A stretch of 64,000 bases of DNA from Chitinophagaceae bacterium (GCA_016721085.1 JADKJI010000011.1:105757-169756), one strand, 5' to 3'. Positions 1 to 9,316 are shown, numbered from the stretch's first letter. Translations and numbers: made by a program. The notes: generated by a model not told the origin, from the letters alone.

Positions 1-560
1 TTATAACTGGCAGCTTCATCACGCAAATCACCAGTTGGAAGAAACCAATCCCTTGTAAAAAGATTACTGTACTCTGTGAGCAGGATGTTTAGTCCGGCTT
101 TTACTGAACGATGTTGGAAGGCATCATCCAAAATAATAGCTTTTGTTTCAGGTTTGTCGTGCAGCAACTGCGGAATAGCCACCAATCTTTCTTCTCCTAC
201 TGCTACAGTTACCTCTGGAAACTTCAAATGGAACTGCATGGGTTCATCTCCGATTTCAAGGGCGGAGGTCCTATCATCGGCTAATGCATATCCTCTTGTT
301 TTTCTTTTGTATCCCCTGCTCAATATGGCAAGCGGCACCTTGTCTTTAAACCGTTGCACCAGAAATTCAACCATGGTTGATTTACCGGTTCCTCCTACAG
401 AAAGGTTTCCAACACAAATTAGCGGCAAGTTAAAACTGGTGGAGGAAAACAGTCCTTTATCAAACAATCTGTTTCGGATCCATACCAGAAGCGCATATAC
501 CAATGAAAAAGGGAATAACAGAATGCGGATTGGCCGAAGAAGCGGAGCATTAAAATTCAT
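1..560 (-). CDS. lpxK: Tetraacyldisaccharide 4'-kinase LpxK, N-terminal part (runs off the window)
   Basis: This inner-membrane-associated kinase phosphorylates the lipid A disaccharide precursor at the 4' position in lipid A synthesis. Reading leftward from the ATG at 560, the protein starts MNFNAPLLRPIRILLFP with a hydrophobic N-terminal segment. It continues to the P-loop-like motif VGNLSVGGTGKST near residue 58, then SRGYKRKTRGY and DDAFQHR, all typical of LpxK. The C-terminal half lies beyond position 1. The start overlaps the end of the folate gene upstream by 11 bp, so the two are probably cotranscribed and translationally coupled. Family assignment is firm; completeness cannot be judged. 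Confidence 0.93.
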   Translation of the reverse strand, partial: MNFNAPLLRPIRILLFPFSLVYALLVWIRNRLFDKGLFSSTSFNLPLICVGNLSVGGTGKSTMVEFLVQRFKDKVPLAILSRGYKRKTRGYALADDRTSALEIGDEPMQFHLKFPEVTVAVGEERLVAIPQLLHDKPETKAIILDDAFQHRSVKAGLNILLTEYSNLFTRDWFLPTGDLRDEAASY

Positions 561-1119
561 ATATGCGCGATGGTGTGATACAAAGACTTAAAGGTACATC
601 AAAATGGTTGATGTCGCGGATGCTCTTAACCGGGTCAAAAAAGGAAAATCCAATTTTTAGAATTGTGGGACGGCAGCGCACCAGGTACCGGTCATAAAAC
701 CCCTTTCCATACCCGATTCGGAACCCTTTTTCGTCAAATGTAACCAGGGGCACAAATACCAGGTCAATTTCTTCTGGTTCTACTAAATCACCATGAATAG
801 GCTCGAGAATATTGTAGATATTCTTGGAATAGAGCCCATCGGGTCTCACCTGAACAGCTTCCATGGTCTTATTCGTGGCATCAATCCGGGGCCATGAAAT
901 TTTTACTTCCGGGAACCTGTTGCGAACCATTTCTGCAGCTTCCGATACATTGAACTCCTTTCTTTCAGAGATAGGATAATAAGACAACAAGTGCTTCACT
1001 TCAGGCAATTGTAAACTCGAAAAATTGGTAAGAATACGGGATGTATTCTCATTCATTTGATCATCGTCGATTAGCAGTCTTTTTTTCAGGTATACCTCTC
1101 TGATAGCTTTCTTGAGCAT
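550..1119 (-). CDS. 5-formyltetrahydrofolate cyclo-ligase
   Basis: A cytosolic enzyme that uses ATP to convert 5-formyl-THF into 5,10-methenyl-THF. The 189-residue protein has the usual length. The family signature is at residues 136-145 (GYGKGFYDRY), preceded by the conserved FVPLVTFDEKG segment. A basic N-terminus (MLKKAIREVYLKKR) matches the ATP/substrate-binding start of this family. The stop codon overlaps the lpxK start by 11 bp. The 229-bp gap toward rsmD holds no gene that I can see and probably carries this gene's promoter. Confidence 0.95.
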   Translation of the reverse strand: MLKKAIREVYLKKRLLIDDDQMNENTSRILTNFSSLQLPEVKHLLSYYPISERKEFNVSEAAEMVRNRFPEVKISWPRIDATNKTMEAVQVRPDGLYSKNIYNILEPIHGDLVEPEEIDLVFVPLVTFDEKGFRIGYGKGFYDRYLVRCRPTILKIGFSFFDPVKSIRDINHFDVPLSLCITPSRIYEF

Positions 1120-1348
1120 ACGTCAATTTTTAAATAATTGTCCCACAAAACCATACCCTTCATTCAATCTTACAATTATCTTTTGTTAAGTGTGCAGAAA
1201 CAATAAACGTTTGCTACTTCAGAGTAAGTTGACTGCATTTGAGTTGGCAATTCGAAAGCAATCAATATGACCGGAAACCAGAACCGATCGTTACAATCCT
1301 GATTTCCTCTACTAGTAATTTACGAAATACTTTTGAAAATAAAAAAAC

Positions 1349-1888
1349 TCATTTCACCACAAAAATACTGAAGATGGTAGTGCCGTAACTTCTGGCGCTG
1401 GCAAAATTAGGATGGGTTGTATATTGGTTACGGGGGGTGTGCTCCAGAACGAACCAGCCTCCTGGGTTTAAGAGTTTCCTCTCAAAAACCTTTACAGGTA
1501 ACTGGTCGATTGTTTCAAGAGCATAAGGTGGACCGGCGAAAATGAAATCAAATGAATCGGTACACTGTTCCATAAACTTAAAAACATCCATTTTCACAAC
1601 ATTGAAATTCTCGATTTTCAATGCGGCTGCTGTGTTCTTAATAAAGGCATGCATAGCAGTATCCTTTTCAACAATTGTGAGGGAAGAAGCACCTCTTGAA
1701 GCCAATTCGTAACTGATACTACCTGTTCCTCCAAAAAGATCCAGGGTTTTCATTCCTTCAATGTCGAGCTGGTTGTGTATGATATTGAACAACCCTTCTT
1801 TTGCTATATCTGTAGTAGGCCTTGTATAAGGCATTTTTGCAGGTGGGTGGATTTTCCTGCCCCCCATTTCTCCCCCAATTATACGCAT
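1349..1888 (-). CDS. rsmD: 16S rRNA (guanine966-N2)-methyltransferase RsmD
   Basis: Methylates G966 of 16S rRNA using S-adenosylmethionine. The 179-residue protein has the RsmD start MRIIGGEMGGRKI, the TRPTTDIAKEGLFNI segment and SAM motif I as LDLFGGTGS (residues 49-57). The catalytic motif IV reads FAGPPY (residues 117-122), where RsmD enzymes usually have D/N-PPY. So the first, catalytically important acidic/amide residue is Gly here. This may be a lineage-specific variant rather than inactivation, because the rest is well conserved. The start overlaps the end of the upstream DUF3822 gene by 10 bp, the usual pairing in Bacteroidota. Confidence 0.93.
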   Translation of the reverse strand: MRIIGGEMGGRKIHPPAKMPYTRPTTDIAKEGLFNIIHNQLDIEGMKTLDLFGGTGSISYELASRGASSLTIVEKDTAMHAFIKNTAAALKIENFNVVKMDVFKFMEQCTDSFDFIFAGPPYALETIDQLPVKVFERKLLNPGGWFVLEHTPRNQYTTHPNFASARSYGTTIFSIFVVK

Positions 1889-2726
1889 AAGGCCATTTTC
1901 AGGATAGGTGAAAAATAATGCAGTGGCTGTGCTTCCAGCTCTTCATTAGCCCAATCTGAAGTAGACACTTCATTCCATACAATATTTCCAAAATACTTCT
2001 CTAATTCCTTATAAAGGGCTGAGTTGTTTTCTATCAAACCGCCTAACTCCAATACCACCGAACCCGAATCTATATTGAATTGCTGGCAGGCATGTAAAAG
2101 AATCCAGCTAACATCCTCAGGTTGCTGGTAACTATAGGTCTGTAAGAGTTTAAGTCCATCGCTACCATAAAATGCTGCAACAAACAAATCCTGGAAAAAC
2201 ACAGTTTGAATACATGGGGTACCCGCAGCTGTATTGGGACCTGTTTGCAACAGTAAAGAATAAAAATGCCAATACTTTCCAGACACAAAACTCTTTTGTA
2301 TCAATCCATGAAGTTCACGTGGTATCCGGTAAATAGAATAGATATCTTTCCTTGTATTTTTTCACTCAACACAAGCCCTTTTGGTGCGTTTCCACAAAGT
2401 GTTTCAATCAATGGTTTATTAAATTCAAAATTGAAGGAACTACCGGGTATTAATTGGCATTCAGGCAAATTATAGACAACAACGGCTTCTTTGATGCTTT
2501 CAATAAAAGAGGGTTCAATTGCCAATACATCCTGCAACCAATCAATTGGTGGCCATCCGGCAGAACCCTGGAAATGAAACTGCTGTAATTTCAATAACTG
2601 CCGGTTATTCTTTTTAAACCAAATAAAAGAGACTTGTCGCTCACCGATTTCGATAAGCAGGGTGCTCTGCTGAAGGTCTGAATCCTGCAGTGTTGGAAGG
2701 ACGATATCAAAAACAGGTATGGGCAT
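1879..2726 (-). pseudogene. DUF3822 family protein, split by a frameshift
   Basis: DUF3822 proteins are Bacteroidota-specific, have an actin-like ATPase-type fold and lie next to rsmD; their function is unknown to me. The N-terminal part (MPIPVFDIVLP from the ATG at 2726) reads in one frame down to a TGA at 2301. The C-terminal part (from LIQKSFVSGKYWHFY to the stop at 1879) continues in the adjacent frame. One extra base near 2303 would restore a protein of about 282 residues, the expected size. The frame stays open up to 2882, but that N-terminal extension (MVKVKVKEVKLDQC) is encoded by an intergenic repeat, so I prefer the internal start. It is either a real disruption or a sequencing deletion. 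Confidence 0.75.
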
Positions 2727-2804
2727 AATTCTGTGCTGCAATGTTACGCTATTTTCTGGTATGGGGATTAGGGAAGCTGGTAATTTGGGGGGAAGGTCTA
2801 CAAA

Positions 2805-3255
2805 GTGAAAAGTCAAAAGTAAAAAGTCAAAACAGGTGCTGCATTGATCCAATTTGACTTCTTTGACTTTAACTTTAACCATTTCAAATCTTGTTCGTTG
2901 GGCCTATACACTCCTCTTTAGTAAATCAACAATAAAGTCAAAATCAAAAGTCAAAACAGGTGCTGCACTTCGAATTCCAATTTTGACTTTTGACTTTTGA
3001 CTTTAAAAATGCGCCCTCACAACTTTTAAGCCATTTTCCAAATTTCTTTGTTTTACACAACCTCTATTTCAGTTCTCATGGTACTGAAAGTTGTATAAGG
3101 TCTCCAACCTTATAAGGTTGGAGACCTTATACAACCTCCTCTTTAGTAAAAATCAATAAAGTCAAAATTAAAAAGTCAAAAATCAAAAGTCAAAACAGGT
3201 GCTGCACTTCGAATTCCAATTTTGACTTTTGACTTTTTACTTTTGAATTTTCACT
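2805..3255. repeat. Repeat family A, three copies, in the gap before the MATE gene
   Basis: Copies lie at about 2805-2885, 2934-3006 and 3160-3250. Each consists of arms rich in AAAGTCAAAA and TTTTGACTTT around a conserved centre, AACAGGTGCTGCA followed by TTCGAATTCCAATTT. The arms are complementary, so each copy can fold into a hairpin. The first copy overlaps the extended reading frame of the DUF3822 gene. Short relatives of the arms (AACTTTTGACTTTT) recur near 30690, 60895 and 62200. No gene is visible in 2883-3311. Confidence 0.85.
3090..3135. repeat. Perfect 46-bp palindrome
   Basis: Two 23-bp arms are exact reverse complements with no spacer. The left arm begins GTTGTATAAGGTCTCCAACC and the right arm ends with its complement. 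It lies between two family A copies. There is no T-tract on either side, so it does not look like an intrinsic terminator. Confidence 0.9.
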
Positions 3256-3332
3256 TTTGCCATTAAATTAAAGAAAAGCTTCCCACACTAGAACTGAAGG
3301 CTGCAAAATAAATGCTAGGTTTGCGGCACTTT

Positions 3333-4691
3333 ATGAGCGCTCCTTCAACTTCTAATGGACTACAACTTGCTGTCAGCTATCGCCAGATTCTGAAGATAAT
3401 GCTGCCTATAAGCTTCGCCATAATGATTCCCCAGCTCAATTTCATTACCAACAATGTTTTCCTGGGACATCTTAGCAAACAGGCACTAGCCGTTGCCGGA
3501 GTTACTGGGGTTTACTATCTCATTTTTGCTGCCATTGGGTATGGATTGAATAATGGTTTACAAGCCCTTATTTCAAGAAGAGCTGGTGAAAACAGACCCG
3601 AAGAGATAGGAAAACTCTTCAACCAGGGGGTCTATGTTTCATTATTTATTGCAGCCATTGGCATCTTGCTTACATATCTTTTCACTCCGATCTTATTCAA
3701 GCATTTCATTTCAGACCAGGAAAGGATGAATCAGGCCATATCCTTTCTTCGAATCAGGATTTGGGGACTCCCCTTTTTATATATCTATCAAATGCGAAAT
3801 GCATTATTGGTAGGGACTAATCAAAGCCGCTACCTGGTAGCAGGAACAGCTGCAGAAGCAGTAAGCAATGTGCTATTGGACTATGTTTTAATATTTGGTA
3901 AATGGGGTTTCCCAACCTTAGGTTTTAATGGTGCAGCTTATGCATCCATCATATCTGAATTCATTGGGATGGCCGTTGTTTTTGCCGTTATACATTTTAA
4001 AGGCATTGGCAAAAAATTTCAACTATTCGACCATTTCAATTGGGATGGCTACAATCTCAAGTTGATCCTGAGTATGTCGGCACCGCTGATTTTCCAAAAT
4101 GCCATCAGCATCATGAGCTGGGAATATTTCTTCCTGCTTATCGACAGACATGGTGAAGTGGCCTTAGCCGTATCAAACACAATGAGAAACATATTCGGCT
4201 TCTTTGGCGCTTTCACCTGGGCATTTGCTGCCACTAGTAATACGATGGTCAGTAATATTATAGGTCAGGGTAAAAAAGAAGAAGTCTGGAAATTGATTGG
4301 CAAAATCGTTCAATTGAGTACAGGCTTCGCATTAATTGTGGCTATCATCCTGAATATCTTCCCTTATCTTTTTCTATCTATCTATGGTCAATCAGAAAAT
4401 TTTATTCAGGAAGCAATACCAGTATTGAGAGTGGTTTCAGTTGCAATGATTTTAATGTCTGTATCTACTGTATTAGTAAATGCAGTTACGGGTACCGGTA
4501 ACAGTAAAGTGACTTTATCAATAGAAGCCTTTACAATCTTCTTTTATTGCATCTATGTATACCTTGTATTAGACAAACTATTCCTGCCAATAAAATTTGG
4601 ATGGATGAGTGAATGGGTTTACTGGATCTCAATGTTTATTCCTTCTTACTTGTATTTAAGAAGTGGCAGGTGGAAGAAAAAAATGATCTGA
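3333..4691 (+). CDS. MATE family efflux transporter
   Basis: A multidrug/toxin extrusion antiporter of the inner membrane, expected to exchange cations for organic substrates. The protein of about 450 residues has roughly twelve hydrophobic segments and the two-lobed MATE pattern (PISFAIMIPQLNFITNNVFLG near the start, then NNGLQALISRRAGE and AAYASIISEFIGM). The frame is open from an ATG at 3312. I prefer the ATG at 3333 (MSAPSTSNGLQ), because TAGGTTTG at 3316-3323 resembles a Bacteroidota -7 box and would put the transcript start close to 3333. It stands alone between repeats and a broken gene on the other strand. Confidence 0.88.
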   Translation: MSAPSTSNGLQLAVSYRQILKIMLPISFAIMIPQLNFITNNVFLGHLSKQALAVAGVTGVYYLIFAAIGYGLNNGLQALISRRAGENRPEEIGKLFNQGVYVSLFIAAIGILLTYLFTPILFKHFISDQERMNQAISFLRIRIWGLPFLYIYQMRNALLVGTNQSRYLVAGTAAEAVSNVLLDYVLIFGKWGFPTLGFNGAAYASIISEFIGMAVVFAVIHFKGIGKKFQLFDHFNWDGYNLKLILSMSAPLIFQNAISIMSWEYFFLLIDRHGEVALAVSNTMRNIFGFFGAFTWAFAATSNTMVSNIIGQGKKEEVWKLIGKIVQLSTGFALIVAIILNIFPYLFLSIYGQSENFIQEAIPVLRVVSVAMILMSVSTVLVNAVTGTGNSKVTLSIEAFTIFFYCIYVYLVLDKLFLPIKFGWMSEWVYWISMFIPSYLYLRSGRWKKKMI

Positions 4692-4701
4692 ATTCAGGAT
4701 A

Positions 4702-5467
4702 CTAATCTTTCCACTTCTCAAGGAGTTTTTTTGCTTCAGCCCGAATGGTAGCATCATCTCCGGAACTGTTTGGCAATCTGCCCATCGTTTCCAGGGTAGC
4801 TATCGCTTTCTTCTCTTCATCATTTTTATGATATGCTTTGCTAATTCAAGATAGTTAATTAGAATATCACTCCATTGAGCTGCTTACTTTTTCATAATAC
4901 CCAATGGCCTTACTTAGAGAAGCATCGGGCAAGGCTCCATATGTCACTTTCACCAACCATCTTTCCAATGAATTAAGATCACTTACTTCATAATGCCATT
5001 TCCCTAATACATGATAACCTTTGAAATTACCTGGGTCATATTGACTGCTTTTTCCGCGTACGATTTTATAGCCTTTACTGCATCTATTTTTCCTGACCAG
5101 AAGCCATCATTGCTAAGCGCCCCATGGCTACAGACATCACAAAACAAGCATCAGCAGATGTGGGATTGGTGGCATACGCATGTTTTGCATATTTCAATGC
5201 AGCAGCATAGTATTCCTTTTGCTTTTCTTTTGTAGCTTGTCTTTTACCGGTGAGACTAAACAACTCACTTACTTTACATAAAGCAGTAATATGATTTGGT
5301 TGAATCTTTAGCACTTCACTATATTTCATCAGTGCTTCATAATCTTTGAAAACAGCTTCATTCTGCTTTGCTTCCATCAATAACTGATCAATCCCCTGCC
5401 CTTTTGGAAATAAAGGGAGCAGCAATAAAATAAAAACAAATTTTAATAATCTGAGATCAGGATTCAT
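4702..5467 (-). pseudogene. Exported TPR-like protein, broken by several frameshifts
   Basis: The first 127 codons are open: a signal peptide (MNPDLRLLKFVFILLLLPLFPKG), then helical repeats with ALCKVSELFSLTG and AALKYAKHAYATNP, as in secreted tetratricopeptide proteins. Homology continues downstream in shifted frames: IDAVKAIKSYAEKAVN, then DPGNFKGYHVLGKWHYEVSD, then SDILINYLELAK, then AYHKNDEEKKAIATLE to the end at KLLEKWKD. At least four shifts are needed. Most are one missing base in a short run (for example GGAAAAATAG, and AAAGCA where AAAGGCA is expected). The restored protein is about 255 residues. Its start overlaps the end of folB by 11 bp, so it was the second gene of that operon. 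Confidence 0.8.
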
Positions 5468-5822
5468 GAAAATGCTTGTGTATGGTTACACCCAATTTAC
5501 CTGAAAAATGCTCAATTGGAGGCTCTAATTTATAAATGGAAACAGAAACATCTGTAACCCTGGAATATTGATGCTTTATTCTTCTGATAATACCTTCTGC
5601 CACTTTTTCTAACAAGGGTGTTGGGAAATGCATCCGTTGTTGTACAATGGTGAACAAATCAGCATAATTGATAGTATCCCTGATATCATCAAACTCACCT
5701 TTTTCGGGCTCTGGAAAGCTGACACTTACATCTACTTCATAAGGACTACCTACTTTCTGCTCCCCTTCATAAATTCCATGGAAAGCAGTCATTTTTAATC
5801 CGAGTAGTTCGATTGTTACCAT
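5457..5822 (-). CDS. folB: Dihydroneopterin aldolase
   Basis: Converts 7,8-dihydroneopterin to 6-hydroxymethyl-7,8-dihydropterin in folate synthesis. The 121-residue protein matches the family length. It has the start VTIELLGLKMTAFHGIYEGE (with the conserved FHG), INYADLFTIV, PLLEKVAEGI near residue 70, and VSVSIYKLEPPI with the conserved K-P. It overlaps the TPR-like gene by 11 bp at its 3' end. Confidence 0.95.
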   Translation of the reverse strand: MVTIELLGLKMTAFHGIYEGEQKVGSPYEVDVSVSFPEPEKGEFDDIRDTINYADLFTIVQQRMHFPTPLLEKVAEGIIRRIKHQYSRVTDVSVSIYKLEPPIEHFSGKLGVTIHKHFHES

Positions 5823-5891
5823 AAGGATTGATATTACACAGTGGAATATAGCCAGAATAGCTAACTCTCCAGATTAAATTATCGTTTCCTG

Positions 5892-6845
5892 TTATACATG
5901 TCCAATCGCTGAAAGATATCTTTCGGCATCCAGAGCGGCCATACAGCCACTTCCTGCGGCTGTTACCGCCTGACGGTAAATCTTATCCTGAACGTCGCCG
6001 GCAGCAAATACGCCTTCTACATTGGTTTTGGAAGTACCTGGAATCGTCTTTATATATCCGGCTTCATCCATATCGATAAAGTCTTTGAATATGTCAGAAT
6101 TCGGTTGGTGACCAATAGCTACGAAAAAGCCAGAAATAGGTACAGTTTGAGTTTCACCAGTCTTTACATTCTTGATTCGTACAGCTTCCGTCTTGTTCTC
6201 CCCCAAAATCTCATCAGTTTCTGAATTCCAGTATATCTTGATATTCGGTGTTTGCTGTACTCTTTCCTGCATCACTTTTGATGCCCTCATGGTATCACGA
6301 CGAATTATCATATGGACCGTGGTACAGAGTTTTGAAAGGTATAATGCTTCTTCAGCTGCTGTATCTCCAGCACCAACAATCGCCACTTCTTTTCCTCTGA
6401 AGAAAAAGCCATCACAAACCGCACAGGCGCTTACTCCAAATCCGTTTAGGCGTTGTTCGCTCTCTAATCCCAGCCATTTGGCAGAGGCTCCGGTTGCAAT
6501 GATTACTGCGTCCGCTTCCATTTCCTTCTCTTCATCTATCCATACCTTGAATGGCTTTTTTGAGAAATCCACTTTGGTGGCCAGACCATAACGGATATCG
6601 GCACCCATACGGGCCGCTTGCTTTTCAAAATGGACCATCATTTCAGGACCCTGAATGCCATCGGGGTATCCGGGATAGTTCTCAACTTCAGTGGTAATCG
6701 TAAGCTGTCCACCTGGTTGTATACCCTGATATAACACCGGTTTCATATTGGCACGGGCAGCATAAACAGCGGCGGTATAGCCGGCAGGACCAGATCCTAT
6801 AATGAGGCAATGTACTTTTTCAACGTTTGTATCCATGAGTTCCAT
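5892..6845 (-). CDS. trxB: Thioredoxin-disulfide reductase
   Basis: An FAD enzyme that passes electrons from NADPH to thioredoxin in the cytoplasm. The 317-residue protein has the FAD-binding GSGPAG (17-22), the redox-active CAVC (141-144), the NADPH-binding GAGDTAAEEA (158-167), and GVFAAGDVQDKIYRQAVTAAG near the C-terminus. All functional motifs are intact. An alternative start (MDTNVEK) lies four codons downstream. Confidence 0.97.
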   Translation of the reverse strand: MELMDTNVEKVHCLIIGSGPAGYTAAVYAARANMKPVLYQGIQPGGQLTITTEVENYPGYPDGIQGPEMMVHFEKQAARMGADIRYGLATKVDFSKKPFKVWIDEEKEMEADAVIIATGASAKWLGLESEQRLNGFGVSACAVCDGFFFRGKEVAIVGAGDTAAEEALYLSKLCTTVHMIIRRDTMRASKVMQERVQQTPNIKIYWNSETDEILGENKTEAVRIKNVKTGETQTVPISGFFVAIGHQPNSDIFKDFIDMDEAGYIKTIPGTSKTNVEGVFAAGDVQDKIYRQAVTAAGSGCMAALDAERYLSAIGHV

Positions 6846-6926
6846 TTATTTTAAGCGGCACAAAAATAACAGTAAAAAGGCATGCTTTGCACGACAAATG
6901 TCACCTATGGGTAAGGTGTGAATAAA

Positions 6927-7811
6927 CTATTTAGGGATGATGAGGCTGATATACTGGGCGGCATAACCTCCGAAATAGCCAAGGGCGCCCCCTTTTATGT
7001 TTCCTAACACCTTGGTTGGGGATGAGAACGGGTTACCGATGCTTCCGTAACTATACTCCATAGTTCTCCAGAAGTCAAAAGTTGTTTTATCGATATTGCA
7101 GAACTTGATAGTGGCTGTATCGCCCCTGAAAAAGAGGTTGAAGGTTTCCTGATCAAAGCTTTCATTCCGGTTCACCCCTTTATCTACTTGTACATTATAT
7201 GTTTTACCATCGATAATCTGGTCATCAAAAACAGAATTCAATCCAGGCCAGAAAGGTTCGCGGTTTGATTTTGTGAAATACCGGATATAATTACCATACC
7301 CTGCAGGATCGGTTGTCCTAGCCATTAGTTTCACAAAATTACTATCCTTGTTTGGCGGCCCCTTCTCATACCAAAGCGAATCCAACTGTTTTACCAATGG
7401 AGGAATAGTAGTGGTGGCAGTATATTCCTTTCCATCCACTAATAGCTTCAACGAATAATCATGAGCTAACTCCCCAACAAATGCAGTAGCCAGACTAGCC
7501 GAGTCAATAGAATAGTAATAGAGATTGTATCCACTGGAGTCTGGTATGATATACTCTTTTAAACGATGTGTTTTGGTACCATTGGAAATTTCCACGGTAG
7601 CATTTCGTATGAAAGAGTTGGCAAGTATCTGAGGAGTTATCTTACTGAAATAGTCCACACTTTTTGAAAGAATCACTACCGGCGCCTGACCATTCTCAAT
7701 GGTTGCTTCCACTACCACCAATGGCTCGGGACTATCGAGTTTGAAGGTGATGGATTTCTCGCAGGAGGAGAGGAAGGCGAGGAGGAGGATAAGGTTGATC
7801 GGTTTGAACAG
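6927..7811 (-). CDS. DUF4249 family lipoprotein
   Basis: DUF4249 proteins are Bacteroidota outer-membrane-associated lipoproteins, usually near TonB-dependent receptors; their function is not established. The open frame from the ATG at 7721 (MVVVEATIENGQ) lacks a signal. The frame continues upstream through NLILLLAFLSSCEKSITFK, giving a clear lipobox (LSSC, Cys codon at 7761-7763). No ATG precedes that signal before the upstream TAA. The true start is therefore a rare codon (CTG near 7811) or has been lost by an indel. No receptor gene is adjacent, which is unusual for this family. The 3' part ends IKGGALGYFGGYAAQYISL. Confidence 0.78.
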   Translation of the reverse strand: MFKPINLILLLAFLSSCEKSITFKLDSPEPLVVVEATIENGQAPVVILSKSVDYFSKITPQILANSFIRNATVEISNGTKTHRLKEYIIPDSSGYNLYYYSIDSASLATAFVGELAHDYSLKLLVDGKEYTATTTIPPLVKQLDSLWYEKGPPNKDSNFVKLMARTTDPAGYGNYIRYFTKSNREPFWPGLNSVFDDQIIDGKTYNVQVDKGVNRNESFDQETFNLFFRGDTATIKFCNIDKTTFDFWRTMEYSYGSIGNPFSSPTKVLGNIKGGALGYFGGYAAQYISLIIPK

Positions 7812-7844
7812 TATTGAACAAAATTAAGAAACGAAAGAATCAAA

Positions 7845-7993
7845 TGTAGAAATTAGAAAATGTGAAAATTAAACAGCCATTAACTACAATTAACAAATTA
7901 TTCATTGAAAAAGTTTAGTTCAGAAATGTATTGGCTGTTTCATTTCCACATTTTCACATCTTCATATTTCCACATTTTCTAATTTTCACATTA
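7845..7993. repeat. Imperfect palindrome, family J
   Basis: The left arm has AATTAGAAAATGTGAAAATT followed by AAACAGCC. The right arm has GGCTGTTT followed by two runs of CACATTTTC and CTAATTTTCACATT. The arms are complementary around an AT-rich centre. It sits between the DUF4249 start and the rpoD terminator. Confidence 0.7.
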
Positions 7994-8011
7994 ACGCGGT
8001 TTGCGCAAAAG

Positions 8012-8035
8012 AAAGCCCCGACTCACGTCGGGGCT
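8012..8035 (-). terminator. Intrinsic terminator of rpoD
   Basis: A 9-bp stem AGCCCCGAC / GTCGGGGCT with a TCAC loop (8014-8035) lies 26 bp past the rpoD stop. Read on the minus strand it is followed by TTTC and then mixed sequence, so the T-tract is short. Confidence 0.75.
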
Positions 8036-8061
8036 GGTACTTAACCCAATAACTAAAAATA

Positions 8062-8919
8062 TTAACCCAGGTACGCTTTCAGCGCGTTGCTGTAGCGGGC
8101 TTTTTGTAAACGTTTGATAGCTCTTTCCTTGATCTGACGGATACGTTCTTTGGTAAGATCGTATTTCTGGCCTATCTGTTCGATAGTAACACCATTTTCG
8201 CCATCGAGACCGAAGTAAGCGTTAACGATTTCTGCTTCGCGTGGACTGAGTGATTTCAGTACGCGGCGGATTTCGTTACGGAGTGAATCTTTCATCACAT
8301 CATCATCGGTATCATCAGCACCTTCGAGCAAGTCGCCCATTGCTACATCTTCAGCTTCGTGCACGGGTGCATCGAGACTGGTGTGACGGGTATTGCTTTG
8401 GAAGATATTGTTGATTTCTGTTTCGCTCATTTCCAATAACTCAGCCAACTCTTCAGTAGATGGTTCTCTTTCGTGCTCTTGCTCGAAAGCCATATATGCT
8501 TTGTTTGCTTTGTTATATGTACCGATTTTATTTTGTGGTAAACGAACCAGACGACCTTGTTCAGCCAAAGCTTGCAAGATAGACTGACGAATCCACCATA
8601 CGGCGTAAGAGATAAATTTAAAACCCTTGGTTTCATCGAAACGCTGAGCAGCCTTGATAAGACCGAGGTTACCCTCATTGATCAGATCGCTTAGTGATAA
8701 ACCCTGGTGCTGGTATTGTTTAGCAACAGAAACCACGAAACGTAGGTTAGCCTGTACTAATTTATCCAATGCGCGTTGATCCCCCATCTTAATACGCTGC
8801 GCTAACACCGTTTCTTCTTCTGGAGTGATCATCGAAATTTTCGAGATCTCTTGCAGATATTTCTCAACGGCCTGCGAGTCGCGATTGGTAATCTGTGTAG
8901 CAATCTTGAGTTGTCTCAT
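8062..8919 (-). CDS. rpoD: Primary RNA polymerase sigma factor (sigma-70 / RpoD type)
   Basis: The housekeeping sigma factor of Bacteroidota, much shorter than that of E. coli because it lacks most of region 1.1. The 285-residue protein shows region 1.2 (DSQAVEKYLQEISKISMIT), region 2 (ANLRFVVSVAKQYQ, NEGNLGLIKAAQRFD, FISYAVWWIRQSI), region 3 (REPSTEELAELLEM) and region 4 (LSPREAEIVNAYFGL, then TIEQIGQKYDLTKERIRQIK). All are complete. The annotated TAnnTTTG promoters in this window are the kind this factor recognises. Confidence 0.97.
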   Translation of the reverse strand: MRQLKIATQITNRDSQAVEKYLQEISKISMITPEEETVLAQRIKMGDQRALDKLVQANLRFVVSVAKQYQHQGLSLSDLINEGNLGLIKAAQRFDETKGFKFISYAVWWIRQSILQALAEQGRLVRLPQNKIGTYNKANKAYMAFEQEHEREPSTEELAELLEMSETEINNIFQSNTRHTSLDAPVHEAEDVAMGDLLEGADDTDDDVMKDSLRNEIRRVLKSLSPREAEIVNAYFGLDGENGVTIEQIGQKYDLTKERIRQIKERAIKRLQKARYSNALKAYLG

Positions 8920-9265
8920 ATCGGTAATAAATATAAATGACTGTGATCAAAATGTGGGGGTACAGGATCAACAATCAAAGACAAGGTAAGTTCGGGGGAA
9001 GTTGCAAAGTGTTTGCAAAGAGGCTGTTAAATGAGCCAATATCCGTCCAAAACCATCCTTACAAATGTAAACATCATTTTTCAGAGTTCATAGCCCCTGA
9101 GCAAAAAGCAACCGTAGATTTATGTCCACATGCTGTCAATAACCCCTCCTTAATACCGTTTCAACAACAATGTAACCCACTACCAACGGGCATTTCAGAA
9201 GATTCTCTGGCTTTTACCATTTTGAGAATTAATCCATATCAATTTCAAAAAAAAGCAAAAAAATA
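8920..9265. other. Intergenic region between divergent rpoD and blaI
   Basis: No gene is supported here. A 127-codon plus-strand frame (8937-9320) lacks any recognisable domain and overlaps the blaI start. The region presumably holds the rpoD promoter, but I see no clear -33/-7 pair on the minus strand. Confidence 0.5.
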
Positions 9266-9316
9266 TTTTGTAACTAAAAATATAGTTATATCTTCAACTA
9301 ACAAATTAGTTATAAA
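9266..9316 (+). promoter_or_regulatory. Candidate BlaI promoter with two operator dyads
   Basis: A possible Bacteroidota promoter has TTTTG at 9266-9270 and TATCTTCA at 9289-9296, with an 18-bp spacer after TTG. Two inverted repeats overlap it. TAACTA-6 bp-TAGTTA at 9271-9288 fills the spacer, and AACTAA-4 bp-TTAGTT at 9296-9311 covers the expected transcript start. Both share the half-site AACTA. This layout fits autorepression by the BlaI-type protein encoded from 9317. Operator function is inferred. Confidence 0.55.
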
